Both the position numbers and the translations under genes were made by a program. Shown one piece after another: positions 44,428 through 53,832 of a DNA stretch of 64,000 nucleotides. The notes beneath the pieces are model-generated. The model did no database searches, was not told where the DNA came from, and worked only from the letters and a program-made list of their open reading frames with translations. The stretch is from NCBI GenBank assembly GCA_020629545.1, contig JAHDDC010000008.1:18592-82591 (forward strand). The letters are read 5' to 3'. Numbering within the stretch: position 1 is the first letter of the stretch; every line of letters begins with the position of its first letter. The DNA comes from Hellea sp. (GTDB lineage Bacteria; Pseudomonadota; Alphaproteobacteria; Caulobacterales; Maricaulaceae).

Positions 44428-46083
44428 CTAAGGCTCCAAATTCAGAACTTCACGTCGCGGAATTGGCATGATGATGCCGTGCTTTTTAAGCGTTCGCCAA
44501 ACGATATAGTTCAGATCCGAAGTAAACTTGTTTTCGCCGTCATCAATACCTGACACCCAAAACTCGATGGCGAAGTGAATGCCATATTCTCCGAATTCTC
44601 TTAATTCCAAATCTGGCTCCTCAGGTTCCATTAGAACTTTTGGGTAAGCCGCAATCGCTGGGATTAAAATATCTTCGAGTGTATCGATATCCGTATCATA
44701 GGGAACCTTGAAATAGACTTCATAGCGCTGGGCCGGGTCCTTATGAGTCCAGTTTTCATAGGTGTTTTCAATAAACGTCGTATTCGGAACCATAACATCT
44801 TTACCGTCAGTCGTTTCAACTGTGGTTGACCGCATATTAATGGCTTCGACATAACCTTCCTGCCCGTCGGGAAGTACGACAAAATCTCCTTTACGAACCG
44901 ACCGGTCAAACAGAATGATAATACCGGAAACAAAATTCGCAGCGACGGGCTGTAATCCAAGACCAATCCCAAGACCAATCGCACTAATAATCATCACGAG
45001 ACCGGACAACGGGATACCTGCAAAGCTCATCACCAGGACAACGACGATTGTAAACAATAGCATCTGGAAAATTTTGCCGACGACTTCACGGGTCGCGACA
45101 TCAAGACCTTCTTGCGAATGAATAGCCGCTTGGCCTTTGCTATTTGAAAGATTGCCGAGCCAGAAAAATAATCCACCGAAAAACGCCAGTCTGACCAGAG
45201 TCATAGCCGTCACAGGCGGATCCATCGGGATAACGGATGTATTTTCAAGAAAATTCAAAAATTCGTCCAGATAGCCAAATACCGCAAGTAAAGCGATTGG
45301 AATGATCGTCCAGGTCGCCGCTTTCCTTAACAGGTCATTTGTGACGAACTGATTTATCGCTTTATAGGCAAGATAAACGACAGAGATACCCATCACAATT
45401 TTGACAAGCCAATCTTCGCCAAGATTGGGGATGGCTTTTAAGACAACCCCCGCCAATGCGAGCAAACCAACGTATGCGATTAGTCGCAAAAACTCACGAG
45501 ACTTGTAGATGTAATTGCGCGCGACGAGAAGTTTGGCGTCATCCGAAGGCGGGTCGCGGAAGAAGAACAGACGTCGGCGTAACTGACTGGCAATTATAGG
45601 CGCCAAGAAATAGGCTAAAATAATTGCACCAATTTGAGCTAAAAAAGCTGGGCTTTTGAGCCATTCAATCAGCTTATCCAAGAAACCCATCGCCTTGTCT
45701 TTAACCGAATCAATGTCTAGTTTCGGCGCAGATGTTTCAGGTGTTTCAGCAATGTCTGCAGCCTTTTCCCGTTGTTCCAAAAGCGCCTGTCCAAGCGCCC
45801 GCTCTGCCTCCTCGCTGGCGGCTTTGGCTTCCTCCAAAGCTTGCATAGCTTTTTTGATTGCCGGGTCATCAAGATCGATATCTGATACATTTGTCGGATC
45901 AGGAAGCGTTAAAACGGGTTCAGCCGGATTCTGGGTTGACGTTTCTGTAACTTCTTGAGCTGTCTGCGCAGCTGCGTTTTCTGAATCTTCCACAGGGGTT
46001 TGCGCGCAAGAATTTTGCGAAAAAAACAACGAAGCGCAGAAAAATACTACGCCAACAACAAGACTGCGTGTCCAATGGGCCAT
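44428..46083 (-). CDS. Large MscS-family mechanosensitive channel
   Basis: This 551-residue channel has a signal peptide (cleavage after SCAQ), a Glu/Ala-rich coiled coil (about residues 70-112), about six membrane helices, then the MscS pore helix (SAIGLGIGLGLQPVAANFVSGIIILFDRSVRKGDFV) and beta domain (STTVETTDGKDVMVPNTTFIENTYENWTH). It resembles the KefA/YnaI-like larger channels rather than the two short ones at 26-28 kb. It converges with the DUF2207 gene. Confidence 0.92.
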   Translation of the reverse strand: MAHWTRSLVVGVVFFCASLFFSQNSCAQTPVEDSENAAAQTAQEVTETSTQNPAEPVLTLPDPTNVSDIDLDDPAIKKAMQALEEAKAASEEAERALGQALLEQREKAADIAETPETSAPKLDIDSVKDKAMGFLDKLIEWLKSPAFLAQIGAIILAYFLAPIIASQLRRRLFFFRDPPSDDAKLLVARNYIYKSREFLRLIAYVGLLALAGVVLKAIPNLGEDWLVKIVMGISVVYLAYKAINQFVTNDLLRKAATWTIIPIALLAVFGYLDEFLNFLENTSVIPMDPPVTAMTLVRLAFFGGLFFWLGNLSNSKGQAAIHSQEGLDVATREVVGKIFQMLLFTIVVVLVMSFAGIPLSGLVMIISAIGLGIGLGLQPVAANFVSGIIILFDRSVRKGDFVVLPDGQEGYVEAINMRSTTVETTDGKDVMVPNTTFIENTYENWTHKDPAQRYEVYFKVPYDTDIDTLEDILIPAIAAYPKVLMEPEEPDLELREFGEYGIHFAIEFWVSGIDDGENKFTSDLNYIVWRTLKKHGIIMPIPRREVLNLEP

Positions 46084-46179
46084 TTTACCCCCCGATTTAT
46101 GGCCTCGATATAGATTCTAGACTATCATTTGTAAATCATTTTGGAGTAGAGAATTCGCTTCTTAAGCGTGGAGATAGAC

Positions 46180-47403
46180 ATGAGTACGCCCAAAAAAGTT
46201 GTCCTGGCTTATTCTGGTGGCTTGGATACATCCATTATCCTGAAATGGCTCCAAGAAGAACGCGGCTGCGAAGTGGTCACTTTCACGGCGGATTTGGGTC
46301 AAGGCGAGGAGCTTGAGCCAGCGCGGCGCAAAGCCGAAGCTGCCGGCGTAAAAGAAATATTTATCGATGATTTGCGCGAAGAGTTTGTAAGAGATTTTGT
46401 TTTTCCAATGTTCAGAGCCAATGCACTGTATGAGGGCCTATATTTACTCGGAACTTCAATAGCTCGGCCGTTAATCGCCAAACGCCAAATTGAAATTGCT
46501 AATATGGTCGGAGCCGACGCCGTCTGTCACGGCGCGACAGGTAAAGGCAATGATCAAGTCCGCTTTGAATTAGGGTATTACGCCCTTGACCCTAATATCA
46601 AAGTCATCGCGCCTTGGCGAGAATGGGATTTGAACTCGCGGACGAAGTTGATCGAATATGCCGAGAAGCACGGCATTGAAATTGCCATGGACAAACGCGG
46701 CGAAGCTCCTTTCTCTGTTGACGCAAACCTGTTGCATACGTCCTCCGAAGGCAAAGCATTGGAAGACCCAGCAGAGGAAGCCCCGGAATTTGTGTATCAA
46801 CGGACTGTCTCGCCAGAGGACGCCCCAGATAAACCGACCTATGTCGAGATCGGGTTTGAACGCGGGGACGCTGTATCAATCGATGGAACGGAAATGAGCC
46901 CAGCAACGATTTTGACAAAGCTCAATGAGCTTGGCGGCGCCAATGGGATTGGCCGCCTGGATTTGCTGGAGAACCGTTATGTCGGCATGAAATCGCGCGG
47001 GATTTATGAGACACCCGGCGGCACTGTATTATTGATGGCCCATCGCGGCATCGAACAAATCACAATGGATAAAGGGGCAATGCACCTCAAAGACGAGCTT
47101 ATGCCGAAATATGCTGAGCTTTTATATAATGGATATTGGTTCTCGCCGGAGCGCGAAATGCTTCAGGCCGCGATCGACAAATCGCAAGAATTGGTAACCG
47201 GAAGCGTTCGCCTCAAACTCTATAAAGGCAATGTTGACGTTGTTGGACGAACATCACCATATTCGCTCTATTCTCAAGAGCATGTCACTTTTGAGGAAGA
47301 CGATGTGTATGATCAAGCCGACGCAGGCGGATTTATCAAGATCAATGCGCTTAGATTACGCCTTCTAAAAGCCCGCAATCAAAAAGCTGGTCGTAACGAT
47401 TAA
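46180..47403 (+). CDS. argG: Argininosuccinate synthase
   Basis: ArgG joins citrulline and aspartate with ATP, releasing AMP and pyrophosphate, in arginine synthesis. The 407-residue protein has the N-type ATP pyrophosphatase loop [13 protein letters not shown] (residues 8-20), [14 protein letters not shown] and the [19 protein letters not shown]-type C-terminal region. The start at MSTPKK is chosen over the GTG four codons earlier because GGAG lies 6 bases upstream of this ATG. Confidence 0.97.
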   Translation: MSTPKKVVLAYSGGLDTSIILKWLQEERGCEVVTFTADLGQGEELEPARRKAEAAGVKEIFIDDLREEFVRDFVFPMFRANALYEGLYLLGTSIARPLIAKRQIEIANMVGADAVCHGATGKGNDQVRFELGYYALDPNIKVIAPWREWDLNSRTKLIEYAEKHGIEIAMDKRGEAPFSVDANLLHTSSEGKALEDPAEEAPEFVYQRTVSPEDAPDKPTYVEIGFERGDAVSIDGTEMSPATILTKLNELGGANGIGRLDLLENRYVGMKSRGIYETPGGTVLLMAHRGIEQITMDKGAMHLKDELMPKYAELLYNGYWFSPEREMLQAAIDKSQELVTGSVRLKLYKGNVDVVGRTSPYSLYSQEHVTFEEDDVYDQADAGGFIKINALRLRLLKARNQKAGRND

Positions 47404-47449
47404 TAGAGTCTGGCTTTACCTCAGAGGGCTCATTTATCTTGGGCTCTCC

Positions 47450-47635
47450 TTGGCTTTTGGAATAATATATTTCAAGCGCTATTGGATTTGGCGAGACTGT
47501 TTCAACGAACTTGGACGATGTTTTGATCCGGTTACCCAAGAGGTTTACCTTGAACAAGCTTTCGTCTGGTCTGCTCCCTGCATCTTGTTTTTTGCTCTTT
47601 TCCTGATGACATTTAGAAAAATCAGGCGCACATAG
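47450..47635 (+). CDS. Small two-helix membrane protein, start uncertain
   Basis: The frame encodes about 61 residues from a TTG: a helix, a short loop RDCFNELGRCFDPVTQEVYLEQ with two Cys 8 apart, and a second helix with a basic end. The frame stays open back to a stop at 47366 and adds hydrophobic residues (WLYLRGLIYLGLS) that complete the first helix, but contains no ATG, GTG or TTG there, so a rare start (ATT or CTG) is possible. The protein-like pattern and the 6-base gap to the LysE gene favour a real gene; I recall similar small proteins but cannot name a family. Confidence 0.45.
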   Translation: MAFGIIYFKRYWIWRDCFNELGRCFDPVTQEVYLEQAFVWSAPCILFFALFLMTFRKIRRT

Positions 47636-47641
47636 CGCTTC

Positions 47642-48262
47642 ATGTCGTTTGATGTCTGGCTGGCTTTAGTTGCTCTATTTGGGATTGGCGGATTAACACC
47701 AGGTCCCGCGGTCATGCTTGTCATGGCTTCATCGTTTAGATACGGGTTTTCACCTGCAATGCTCGCAGCGCTTGGGATTGCCAGCGCCAATGTGATCTGG
47801 CTGTTATTGGCGGCCAGCGGCGCCGCGGCACTCGCAACGCAATTTCCGTCAACATTTCTGGCCCTTAAAATCCTAGGTGTCTTGGTCATAATTTACTTGG
47901 CTGTGACAACAATGACAGGGCCCGCACCCAATTTAGACAACACCAATGACGCACCGCCGCGCGCTGCCCTTTATTCGAAAGGTATCGCTTTACAGATTTC
48001 CAGCCCCCTGCCTCTCGTCTATTTTGGACTTTTACTGCCAACCTATTTTGATCCCGCCTTGCCCGTTACGACGCAGTTTTGGATCATGCTGGCCACTGTA
48101 ACCGTTACTGAGCTACTGGGTCTCGCAATCTATGCTTATGGCGCGCAAAACATTCGGCGCTGGCTTCGGGAACCTGTTCAAGCTCGAATCTTCAATATAT
48201 TTATCGGCGTGGTCATGATCGGTTCGGGAATATGGGCGATTGGATCGACGGCAGGGCTTTAA
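47642..48262 (+). CDS. LysE/RhtB family amino-acid exporter
   Basis: The 206-residue protein has six predicted membrane helices and the family start FGIGGLTPGPAVMLVMASSFRYGF, close to the LysE/RhtB consensus TPGP. These transporters export amino acids or related metabolites. The substrate is unknown; closeness to argG could hint at arginine or lysine but this is weak. Confidence 0.9.
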   Translation: MSFDVWLALVALFGIGGLTPGPAVMLVMASSFRYGFSPAMLAALGIASANVIWLLLAASGAAALATQFPSTFLALKILGVLVIIYLAVTTMTGPAPNLDNTNDAPPRAALYSKGIALQISSPLPLVYFGLLLPTYFDPALPVTTQFWIMLATVTVTELLGLAIYAYGAQNIRRWLREPVQARIFNIFIGVVMIGSGIWAIGSTAGL

Positions 48263-48366
48263 CGGTTATAAAATTGAGCCATTTTGTCCGCCGCTGCACA
48301 TTAGGGTTGCTTTCATTTATTTTGACTATAAGACGCCAGCGCTAACCCTGAACCTGAGGCCCAGCC

Positions 48367-48900
48367 ATGGATATGTCAAAAATTCCTGCCGGTAAAAACC
48401 CGCCGAAAGACATCAATGTTATCATTGAAGTTCCGCTGGGTGGTGAACCTATCAAATATGAATTGGACAAAGCCTCCGGGGCCATGTTTGTTGATCGCTT
48501 TTTATATACGGCGATGCGCTATCCCTGTAATTACGGCTTTATTCCGCACACGCTTTCCAATGATGGCGACCCAACCGACGTTATGGTCTATGGCAATCGA
48601 GCACTCATGCCAGGCGCTGTTGTACGGGCACGTCCGATCGGCGTTCTCATGATGGAAGATGAAGCCGGGGTGGATGAAAAAATTCTCGCCGTGCCTCACC
48701 AAAAGTTATCACAATTCTACAATAAGGTCGAATCCTATAAAGATATGCCGGAGATCCTGTTAGAACGGATTTCTCATTTCTTTGATCATTACAAAGACCT
48801 TGAGGCAAATAAATGGGTTAAAGTTCTGGGATGGGAAGACCGGGAAAAAGCCGAAGCGCTTATTCTTGAAGGCATTAAGGCCGCCCAAAACCAAGGCTAA
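48367..48900 (+). CDS. ppa: Inorganic pyrophosphatase (soluble, family I)
   Basis: The 177-residue cytoplasmic enzyme hydrolyses pyrophosphate. It has the metal-binding motif DGDPTDVMVYG (Asp residues at about 67, 69 and 72), the preceding YPCNYGFIPHTLSNDG, and DEKILAVP. GAGG lies before the first ATG; a second ATG follows two codons later. The gene for a proton-pumping pyrophosphatase lies downstream on the same strand with a 232-base leader between them. Confidence 0.96.
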   Translation: MDMSKIPAGKNPPKDINVIIEVPLGGEPIKYELDKASGAMFVDRFLYTAMRYPCNYGFIPHTLSNDGDPTDVMVYGNRALMPGAVVRARPIGVLMMEDEAGVDEKILAVPHQKLSQFYNKVESYKDMPEILLERISHFFDHYKDLEANKWVKVLGWEDREKAEALILEGIKAAQNQG

Positions 48901-48998
48901 TACGAAAGTTCTTTTAGCCGCCAAAAATCATTCACTTTTCTGATTGATTAGATTCACCCTTGATTCCCGCGTCAATGGCGCTAATTTGCCTGCCATAA

Positions 48999-49088
48999 CG
49001 CGAGGGGAAGCGTATTTGGGGAAATACGGCCAATCTCACTGATCGCGAGGGGAAGCGTGTGATCAGCACGGCCAACTTCACTACATTC
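48999..49088 (+). repeat. Tandem 45-nt structured repeat in the hppA leader (candidate cis-RNA)
   Basis: Two units start at 48999 and 49044 with the identical 12-mer CGCGAGGGGAAG. Each is followed by a hairpin of different sequence that still pairs: CGTATTT-GGGG-AAATACG in unit 1, and CGTGT-GATCA-GCACG in unit 2 (with one G-U pair). Each hairpin is then followed by GCCAA and a TCACT-containing stretch (CTCACT / TTCACT). Conserved flanks around a stem that changes on both sides together point to a structured RNA, perhaps a tandem regulatory element acting on hppA. I do not match it to a named riboswitch. Confidence 0.6.
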
Positions 49089-49092
49089 AACT

Positions 49093-49111
49093 GACACGAC
49101 GTCATCGTGTC
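49093..49111 (+). promoter_or_regulatory. Hairpin just before the hppA ribosome binding site
   Basis: A perfect 7-bp stem (GACACGA / TCGTGTC) with a 5-nt loop ends 9 bases before the AGGAGAG site of hppA, followed by TTTCT. It may be the expression platform of the upstream repeat or a weak attenuator; the T-run is short. Confidence 0.5.
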
Positions 49112-49132
49112 TTTCTATTGAGGAGAGAATTA

Positions 49133-51220
49133 GTGGCTCTTTATCTAATTATACTAGCCGGTGTACTGGCAGTCATTTACGGGTTTGTGACCCGAGCGAA
49201 GCTTATGAAAGCATCGACCGGAAATGAGCGCATGAATGAAATCGCCGGCGCCATTCAAGAAGGGGCGAAAGCCTATCTCAACAAACAATATAGAACCATC
49301 GCGATTGTCGGTGTGTTCGTAACTATCCTGCTATTCGTTCTATTCAGAAACGCGATTGCACCTGTTGGTTTCGTCATCGGTGCGGTCCTGTCAGGACTTG
49401 CCGGCTATATCGGCATGCTGGTCTCTGTGCAGGCGAATGTGCGTACGACCGAAGCCTCTCGCAAAAGCCTCGGCGACGGCCTAAAAATCGCATTTGATGC
49501 CGGCGCTATTACGGGAATGTTGGTTGCAGGACTCGCATTATTGGGCCTATCAGTTTATTACATGCTTCTCACCGGCCCGATGGGCGCGGATGAGCGCGGC
49601 GTCATTGACGGATTAGTATCCTTATCTCTTGGCGCATCCCTAATCTCAGTATTTGCCCGTCTTGGCGGCGGTATCTTTACCAAAGGCGCTGACGTCGGTG
49701 GTGACCTCGTTGGTAAAGTCGAGGCCGGTATCCCGGAAGATGATCCAAGAAATCCGGCGACAATTGCCGATAATGTCGGTGATAATGTCGGTGATTGTGC
49801 CGGTATGGCCGCTGACCTTTTCGAAACCTATGTTGTGACAATTGCTGCGACCATGGTTTTGGGGTCTATCCTTTACGGCACTGTCGGTTCGCTAGCGCTT
49901 TATCCTATGGCGATTGCCGCAGTTTGTATCGTGACCTCAATTATTGGAACGTTTTTCGTTCGCCTGGGCAAAGGCTCAACCAATGTTATGGGCGCTCTTT
50001 ATAAAGGCCTTATTGCGACTGGCGTATTTTCGGCCCTCGCGATTTTCGTCGTCACACGTCAAATGCTTGGCTTTGGTGAAATCGGCGGAACCGAATTTTC
50101 GGGTATGGACTTATTTATCTGCTCATTGATTGGTCTTATCATTACAGGCGCAATCGTTGTTATCACTGAATATTATACAGGCGTAAAATTCCGCCCGGTT
50201 AAATCCGTCGCAGCCGCGTCTGAATCCGGTCACGGAACAAACGTTATTCAAGGCCTTGCAGTTTCGATGGAAGCAACAGCTGTTCCAGTCCTGATCATCG
50301 TATTTGGTATTATCTCTACTTACTCGATGGCCGGACTTTACGGAATTGCGATCGCAGTTACAGCCATGCTTGGCGTTGCCGGGATGATTGTCGCTCTTGA
50401 TGCATTTGGTCCCGTAACGGATAACGCCGGCGGTATTGCCGAAATGTCAGAACTCGATCCGGAAGTTCGCAATACAACTGATGCCCTTGACGCCGTCGGT
50501 AACACGACAAAAGCCGTTACCAAAGGTTACGCGATTGGCTCAGCCGGACTAGGTGCTCTCGTTCTGTTTGCCGCTTACTATAAGGACATTGAGTACTTCT
50601 CGGCCAAGGATGGCAATGCCTTGTCAGGCATGGTTGCTGATTTCTCATTGACTAATCCCTATGTGATCGTCGGTCTATTTGTCGGTGGTTTATTGCCTTA
50701 CCTGTTCGGCGCATGGGCCATGCAATCTGTTGGACGTGCCGCAGGGTCAATCGTTGAAGAAGTTCGCCGTCAGTTTAAAGCTGATCCGGGGATTATGAAA
50801 GGCACATCACGTCCTGACTATGCCAAAGCGGTCGATCTTTTGACCGGCGCGGCGATCAAGGAAATGATCAAGCCATCACTTCTGCCAATTCTGGCTCCTA
50901 TCGCGCTGTTCTTTGCTGTACGCGCAATGGCCGGCATGGAAAATGCTCTCGCGGCCCTCGGTGCGATGTTGATGGGCGTGATCGTAACCGGTTTGTTCGT
51001 AGCTCTTTCTATGACTGCGGGCGGCGGCGCTTGGGACAATGCCAAGAAATATATCGAAGATGGCAACCATGGCGGCAAGGGCTCAGAAGCCCATAAAGCG
51101 TCGGTTACCGGCGATACTGTCGGAGATCCCTACAAGGACACAGCCGGCCCAGCTGTTAACCCGATGATTAAAATTACAAATATCATCGCGCTTCTCATGC
51201 TGGCAATCCTGGCCCACTAA
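49133..51220 (+). CDS. hppA: Membrane proton-pumping pyrophosphatase HppA
   Basis: This 695-residue integral membrane enzyme couples pyrophosphate hydrolysis to proton export. It shows the catalytic [54 protein letters not shown] block (quoted in part: [19 protein letters not shown]) and the C-terminal [20 protein letters not shown]. The segment [16 protein letters not shown] has Lys where K+-dependent enzymes have Ala, the mark of the K+-independent class. I start at the GTG at 49133, with AGGAGAG 5 bases upstream; the ORF-track TTG at 49118 covers that site. Confidence 0.96.
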   Translation: MALYLIILAGVLAVIYGFVTRAKLMKASTGNERMNEIAGAIQEGAKAYLNKQYRTIAIVGVFVTILLFVLFRNAIAPVGFVIGAVLSGLAGYIGMLVSVQANVRTTEASRKSLGDGLKIAFDAGAITGMLVAGLALLGLSVYYMLLTGPMGADERGVIDGLVSLSLGASLISVFARLGGGIFTKGADVGGDLVGKVEAGIPEDDPRNPATIADNVGDNVGDCAGMAADLFETYVVTIAATMVLGSILYGTVGSLALYPMAIAAVCIVTSIIGTFFVRLGKGSTNVMGALYKGLIATGVFSALAIFVVTRQMLGFGEIGGTEFSGMDLFICSLIGLIITGAIVVITEYYTGVKFRPVKSVAAASESGHGTNVIQGLAVSMEATAVPVLIIVFGIISTYSMAGLYGIAIAVTAMLGVAGMIVALDAFGPVTDNAGGIAEMSELDPEVRNTTDALDAVGNTTKAVTKGYAIGSAGLGALVLFAAYYKDIEYFSAKDGNALSGMVADFSLTNPYVIVGLFVGGLLPYLFGAWAMQSVGRAAGSIVEEVRRQFKADPGIMKGTSRPDYAKAVDLLTGAAIKEMIKPSLLPILAPIALFFAVRAMAGMENALAALGAMLMGVIVTGLFVALSMTAGGGAWDNAKKYIEDGNHGGKGSEAHKASVTGDTVGDPYKDTAGPAVNPMIKITNIIALLMLAILAH

Positions 51221-51245
51221 GCCGCCAGGTCACAAACTGAATTAG

Positions 51246-51268
51246 CCCGCCTTATGGCGGGTTTTTTA
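51246..51268 (+). terminator. Terminator after hppA
   Basis: A perfect 6-bp stem (CCCGCC / GGCGGG) with a TTAT loop is followed by TTTTTTATT. Confidence 0.88.
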
Positions 51269-51359
51269 TTGGCTGACGATCAGACTTCATATCGACATTT
51301 ATCCAGTTCTTCCTAAAAAATAACATGCATTAGACGCTATTCTACTCTATCTGATCCCC

Positions 51360-52745
51360 ATGAATTTCGCTTCGGTAACATTCCTGTTTTATTTTCTGCC
51401 GATATTCATTGGTCTGTATTTTTGCTTTCCAGGTCGCCGGACCAAAAATCTATTTTTATTGATCGCCAGTCTGTTTTTCTATGCTTGGGGCGAAGGCTAT
51501 TATCTGGCGATTTTGATCGCCTCTGTTGCTGTTAATCACATCATAGCCCAAAAAATCAGTCAGGGTGCCGGGCGCAAAACATGGCTTACCGTAGGCATAA
51601 TGGCCAATCTTCTGCTATTGATCTGTTTGAAATATGGTGGATTTATAACGCAGCAGCTGGGTGTTTTGGGCATTCCTGAACTTGTAACACATTTGCCCAT
51701 GGGAATTTCGTTTTTCACCTTTCAGGCTATGAGCTTACTGGTCGATGTTTACCGTGGTCAAAAGCCGATGAAATCCATTGTTAACACCGGCGTCTATATC
51801 ACCATGTTCCCGCAATTAATGGCAGGGCCGATTGTTCGCTTTAATGAAATCAAAGACCAAATATTAGCCCGAACTGAATCTGTCGATCGATTTGCCGATG
51901 GCGTACGCATTTTTATTCTTGGCCTTGCCCAAAAAGTTCTGATCGCCGATGTTTTGTCAGGCCCGGTTGTTATCGCTTTTGGCGGAGATCCGGAAACACT
52001 GAGCACCTCGGCCGCCTGGATCGGGATCATTTGTTTTAGCTTTCAAATCTATTACGATTTTGCCGGCTATTCCAATATGGCGATTGGTCTCGGGCGGATG
52101 CTCGGGTTTGAACTGCCCCAAAACTTCAACTACCCATATTGTGCCAGATCCTTTCAAGAGTTTTGGCGCCGCTGGCATATGACCCTATCCCGGTGGTTCC
52201 GGGATTATCTCTATATTCCGCTAGGCGGCTCGCGCGCCGGGTCTCGTAAAACCTTTCGGAATTTGTTGATCGTATTTATTCTTTGCGGTTTCTGGCACGG
52301 CGCGGCCTGGACCTTTCTTCTCTGGGGACTCTGGCACGGAGCATTTTTAATTTTTGAAAGGCTTTTGCCCCAGAAATTCTCAACCGTTTTACATGGCCCT
52401 ATCTTAGGCACGATTTATACTTTTTTCGGCGTCGTTTTTGGATGGGTCCTGTTTCGAGCCGAAAGCTTTGGACATGCTACGGCTTACTGGAAAGCCATGA
52501 TCGGTTTAAATGTCGAAAGTTCGGTCAATCTGGCCCAGCTTGGTTTCCTCCCCCTGGTTCAATATACGCTCATCGGCGCATTTTTGCTATCCTGGCAGGG
52601 CTGGGAAATTCGGATTGCGCGCCTCCCGACAGAGCGCATTAGCCTGCAAATGCTGAAATGGGCCTTGCTGGGCCTGTTGCTTTTGCTGTCTATGCTATAC
52701 ATTGCCGGAAACACGCATCAACCCTTCATCTATTTCCGGTTTTAG
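51360..52745 (+). CDS. MBOAT-family O-acyltransferase (AlgI-like)
   Basis: The 461-residue membrane protein has about ten helices and the MBOAT core FWRRWHMTLSRWFRDYLYIPLGGSR, with the catalytic His in FILCGFWHGAAWTFLLWGLWHG. AlgI-type proteins pass acetyl groups across the inner membrane to decorate an exported polysaccharide. The AlgX/AlgJ-like gene next to it is the usual partner. The polymer is not known; no alginate synthesis genes are present. Confidence 0.93.
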   Translation: MNFASVTFLFYFLPIFIGLYFCFPGRRTKNLFLLIASLFFYAWGEGYYLAILIASVAVNHIIAQKISQGAGRKTWLTVGIMANLLLLICLKYGGFITQQLGVLGIPELVTHLPMGISFFTFQAMSLLVDVYRGQKPMKSIVNTGVYITMFPQLMAGPIVRFNEIKDQILARTESVDRFADGVRIFILGLAQKVLIADVLSGPVVIAFGGDPETLSTSAAWIGIICFSFQIYYDFAGYSNMAIGLGRMLGFELPQNFNYPYCARSFQEFWRRWHMTLSRWFRDYLYIPLGGSRAGSRKTFRNLLIVFILCGFWHGAAWTFLLWGLWHGAFLIFERLLPQKFSTVLHGPILGTIYTFFGVVFGWVLFRAESFGHATAYWKAMIGLNVESSVNLAQLGFLPLVQYTLIGAFLLSWQGWEIRIARLPTERISLQMLKWALLGLLLLLSMLYIAGNTHQPFIYFRF

Positions 52746-52746
52746 C

Positions 52747-53832
52747 ATGCAGCAACAATTGAAATTTCTGGGAATAGCCGGTTTCTTTTTATGCCTCTGC
52801 GCGCCGCTAGCCCTTCATTTTCTCGGCGCTGTCACAGGCAAAAACGGGAATGCTCAGGAAAACCGGTCTCTGGCGCAGATCCCGAAACCGGATTTGCTTT
52901 TCAAAGACCCCTCCAAATATACCAGCGGATTATCGGCATATTTCGAAGATCACTTCGGCGGGCGCGCTCAACTCATAAAGGCCCGCAAACGCATGGAAAT
53001 CGGAATAAACCGCCAAACCACCCGTGTTATTAAAGGTAGCGAACATCCGTGGCTTTATCTGACCAGCTTTGAAACCAAAGCTCAATTCTCAGGCGCGCCC
53101 TATCTGACGCCGCTCCAAATATCCAATTGGAATGATCGTTACGCGGAGATGAAAGCAATTTACGCAAAACATGGGATAAAATTTCTCAGCGCAAAAATTC
53201 CCGTCAAGGCCCGCATATATCCTGAATATACGGAAAATGCCTTTGGCACATATAATGCGGCATTGCCCGATCAACGGCTGGAATTTGACCTGGATCTGGA
53301 ACCCGCGCTGAACACAGCAAAAGCCAACGGACCCGTGTTCTTCAAGACGGACACTCATTGGACCCGCTATGGCGCCTATATGGCCTATTTGGATATTATG
53401 GAAACCATTCAGCCCGGACATAATCAACAGACTGATTTTAAACTTGATTATTTCGACATGAAGACATTCTCGGGCGATCTGGTTCCGCTCGCAGGCATGG
53501 ACAAGGTCGACTATAACGAAGCGTTGAAAGACATTCGCTATCCCAAATTTGACGACGTTGAGCGCAAAAACCTAGTCAAAGATGACCCCCGTTTTAAAAC
53601 ATTCATTTCAAAACGCACCAACACACCCGGCAAGACTCTCGTCATCATCGGCGATTCTTTTGCGCATCCAATAGCACCTTTTTTCCTTTCCGATTTTAGC
53701 AAGGTTATACGGGTTCATCATGAGATCGGCGCATTTGATATCGAATCTCCGCTTCAATATAATCCTGATGTTGTTCTGTTTATGCCGGCCGGACGGTATA
53801 GTTTTAAATCGCTCCAAGGATTTGATAAATGA
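52747..53832 (+). CDS. AlgX/AlgJ-like periplasmic O-acetyltransferase (SGNH-type)
   Basis: The 361-residue protein (start MQQQLKF, one base after the MBOAT stop) has an N-terminal anchor (residues 7-25), then an SGNH-hydrolase-like fold: ENRSLAQIPKPD near the start, the catalytic DTHWT in VFFKTDTHWTRYGAYMAY and the Ser site GDSFAHP. Family members finish acetyl transfer to polysaccharide in the periplasm. It ends with a 4-base overlap with the sulfotransferase fragment. Confidence 0.9.
   Translation: MQQQLKFLGIAGFFLCLCAPLALHFLGAVTGKNGNAQENRSLAQIPKPDLLFKDPSKYTSGLSAYFEDHFGGRAQLIKARKRMEIGINRQTTRVIKGSEHPWLYLTSFETKAQFSGAPYLTPLQISNWNDRYAEMKAIYAKHGIKFLSAKIPVKARIYPEYTENAFGTYNAALPDQRLEFDLDLEPALNTAKANGPVFFKTDTHWTRYGAYMAYLDIMETIQPGHNQQTDFKLDYFDMKTFSGDLVPLAGMDKVDYNEALKDIRYPKFDDVERKNLVKDDPRFKTFISKRTNTPGKTLVIIGDSFAHPIAPFFLSDFSKVIRVHHEIGAFDIESPLQYNPDVVLFMPAGRYSFKSLQGFDK

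Noticed and set aside
48999-49088. Tandem hairpins as a guanidine-II (mini-ykkC) riboswitch
   Set aside because: That element has two hairpins with ACGR loops. Here the loops are GGGG and GATCA, and the conserved bases lie outside the stems.
48999-49088. Repeat as a CRISPR array or mobile repeat
   Set aside because: There are only two units, the region between is part of a hairpin and not a spacer, and the element is placed in a gene leader.
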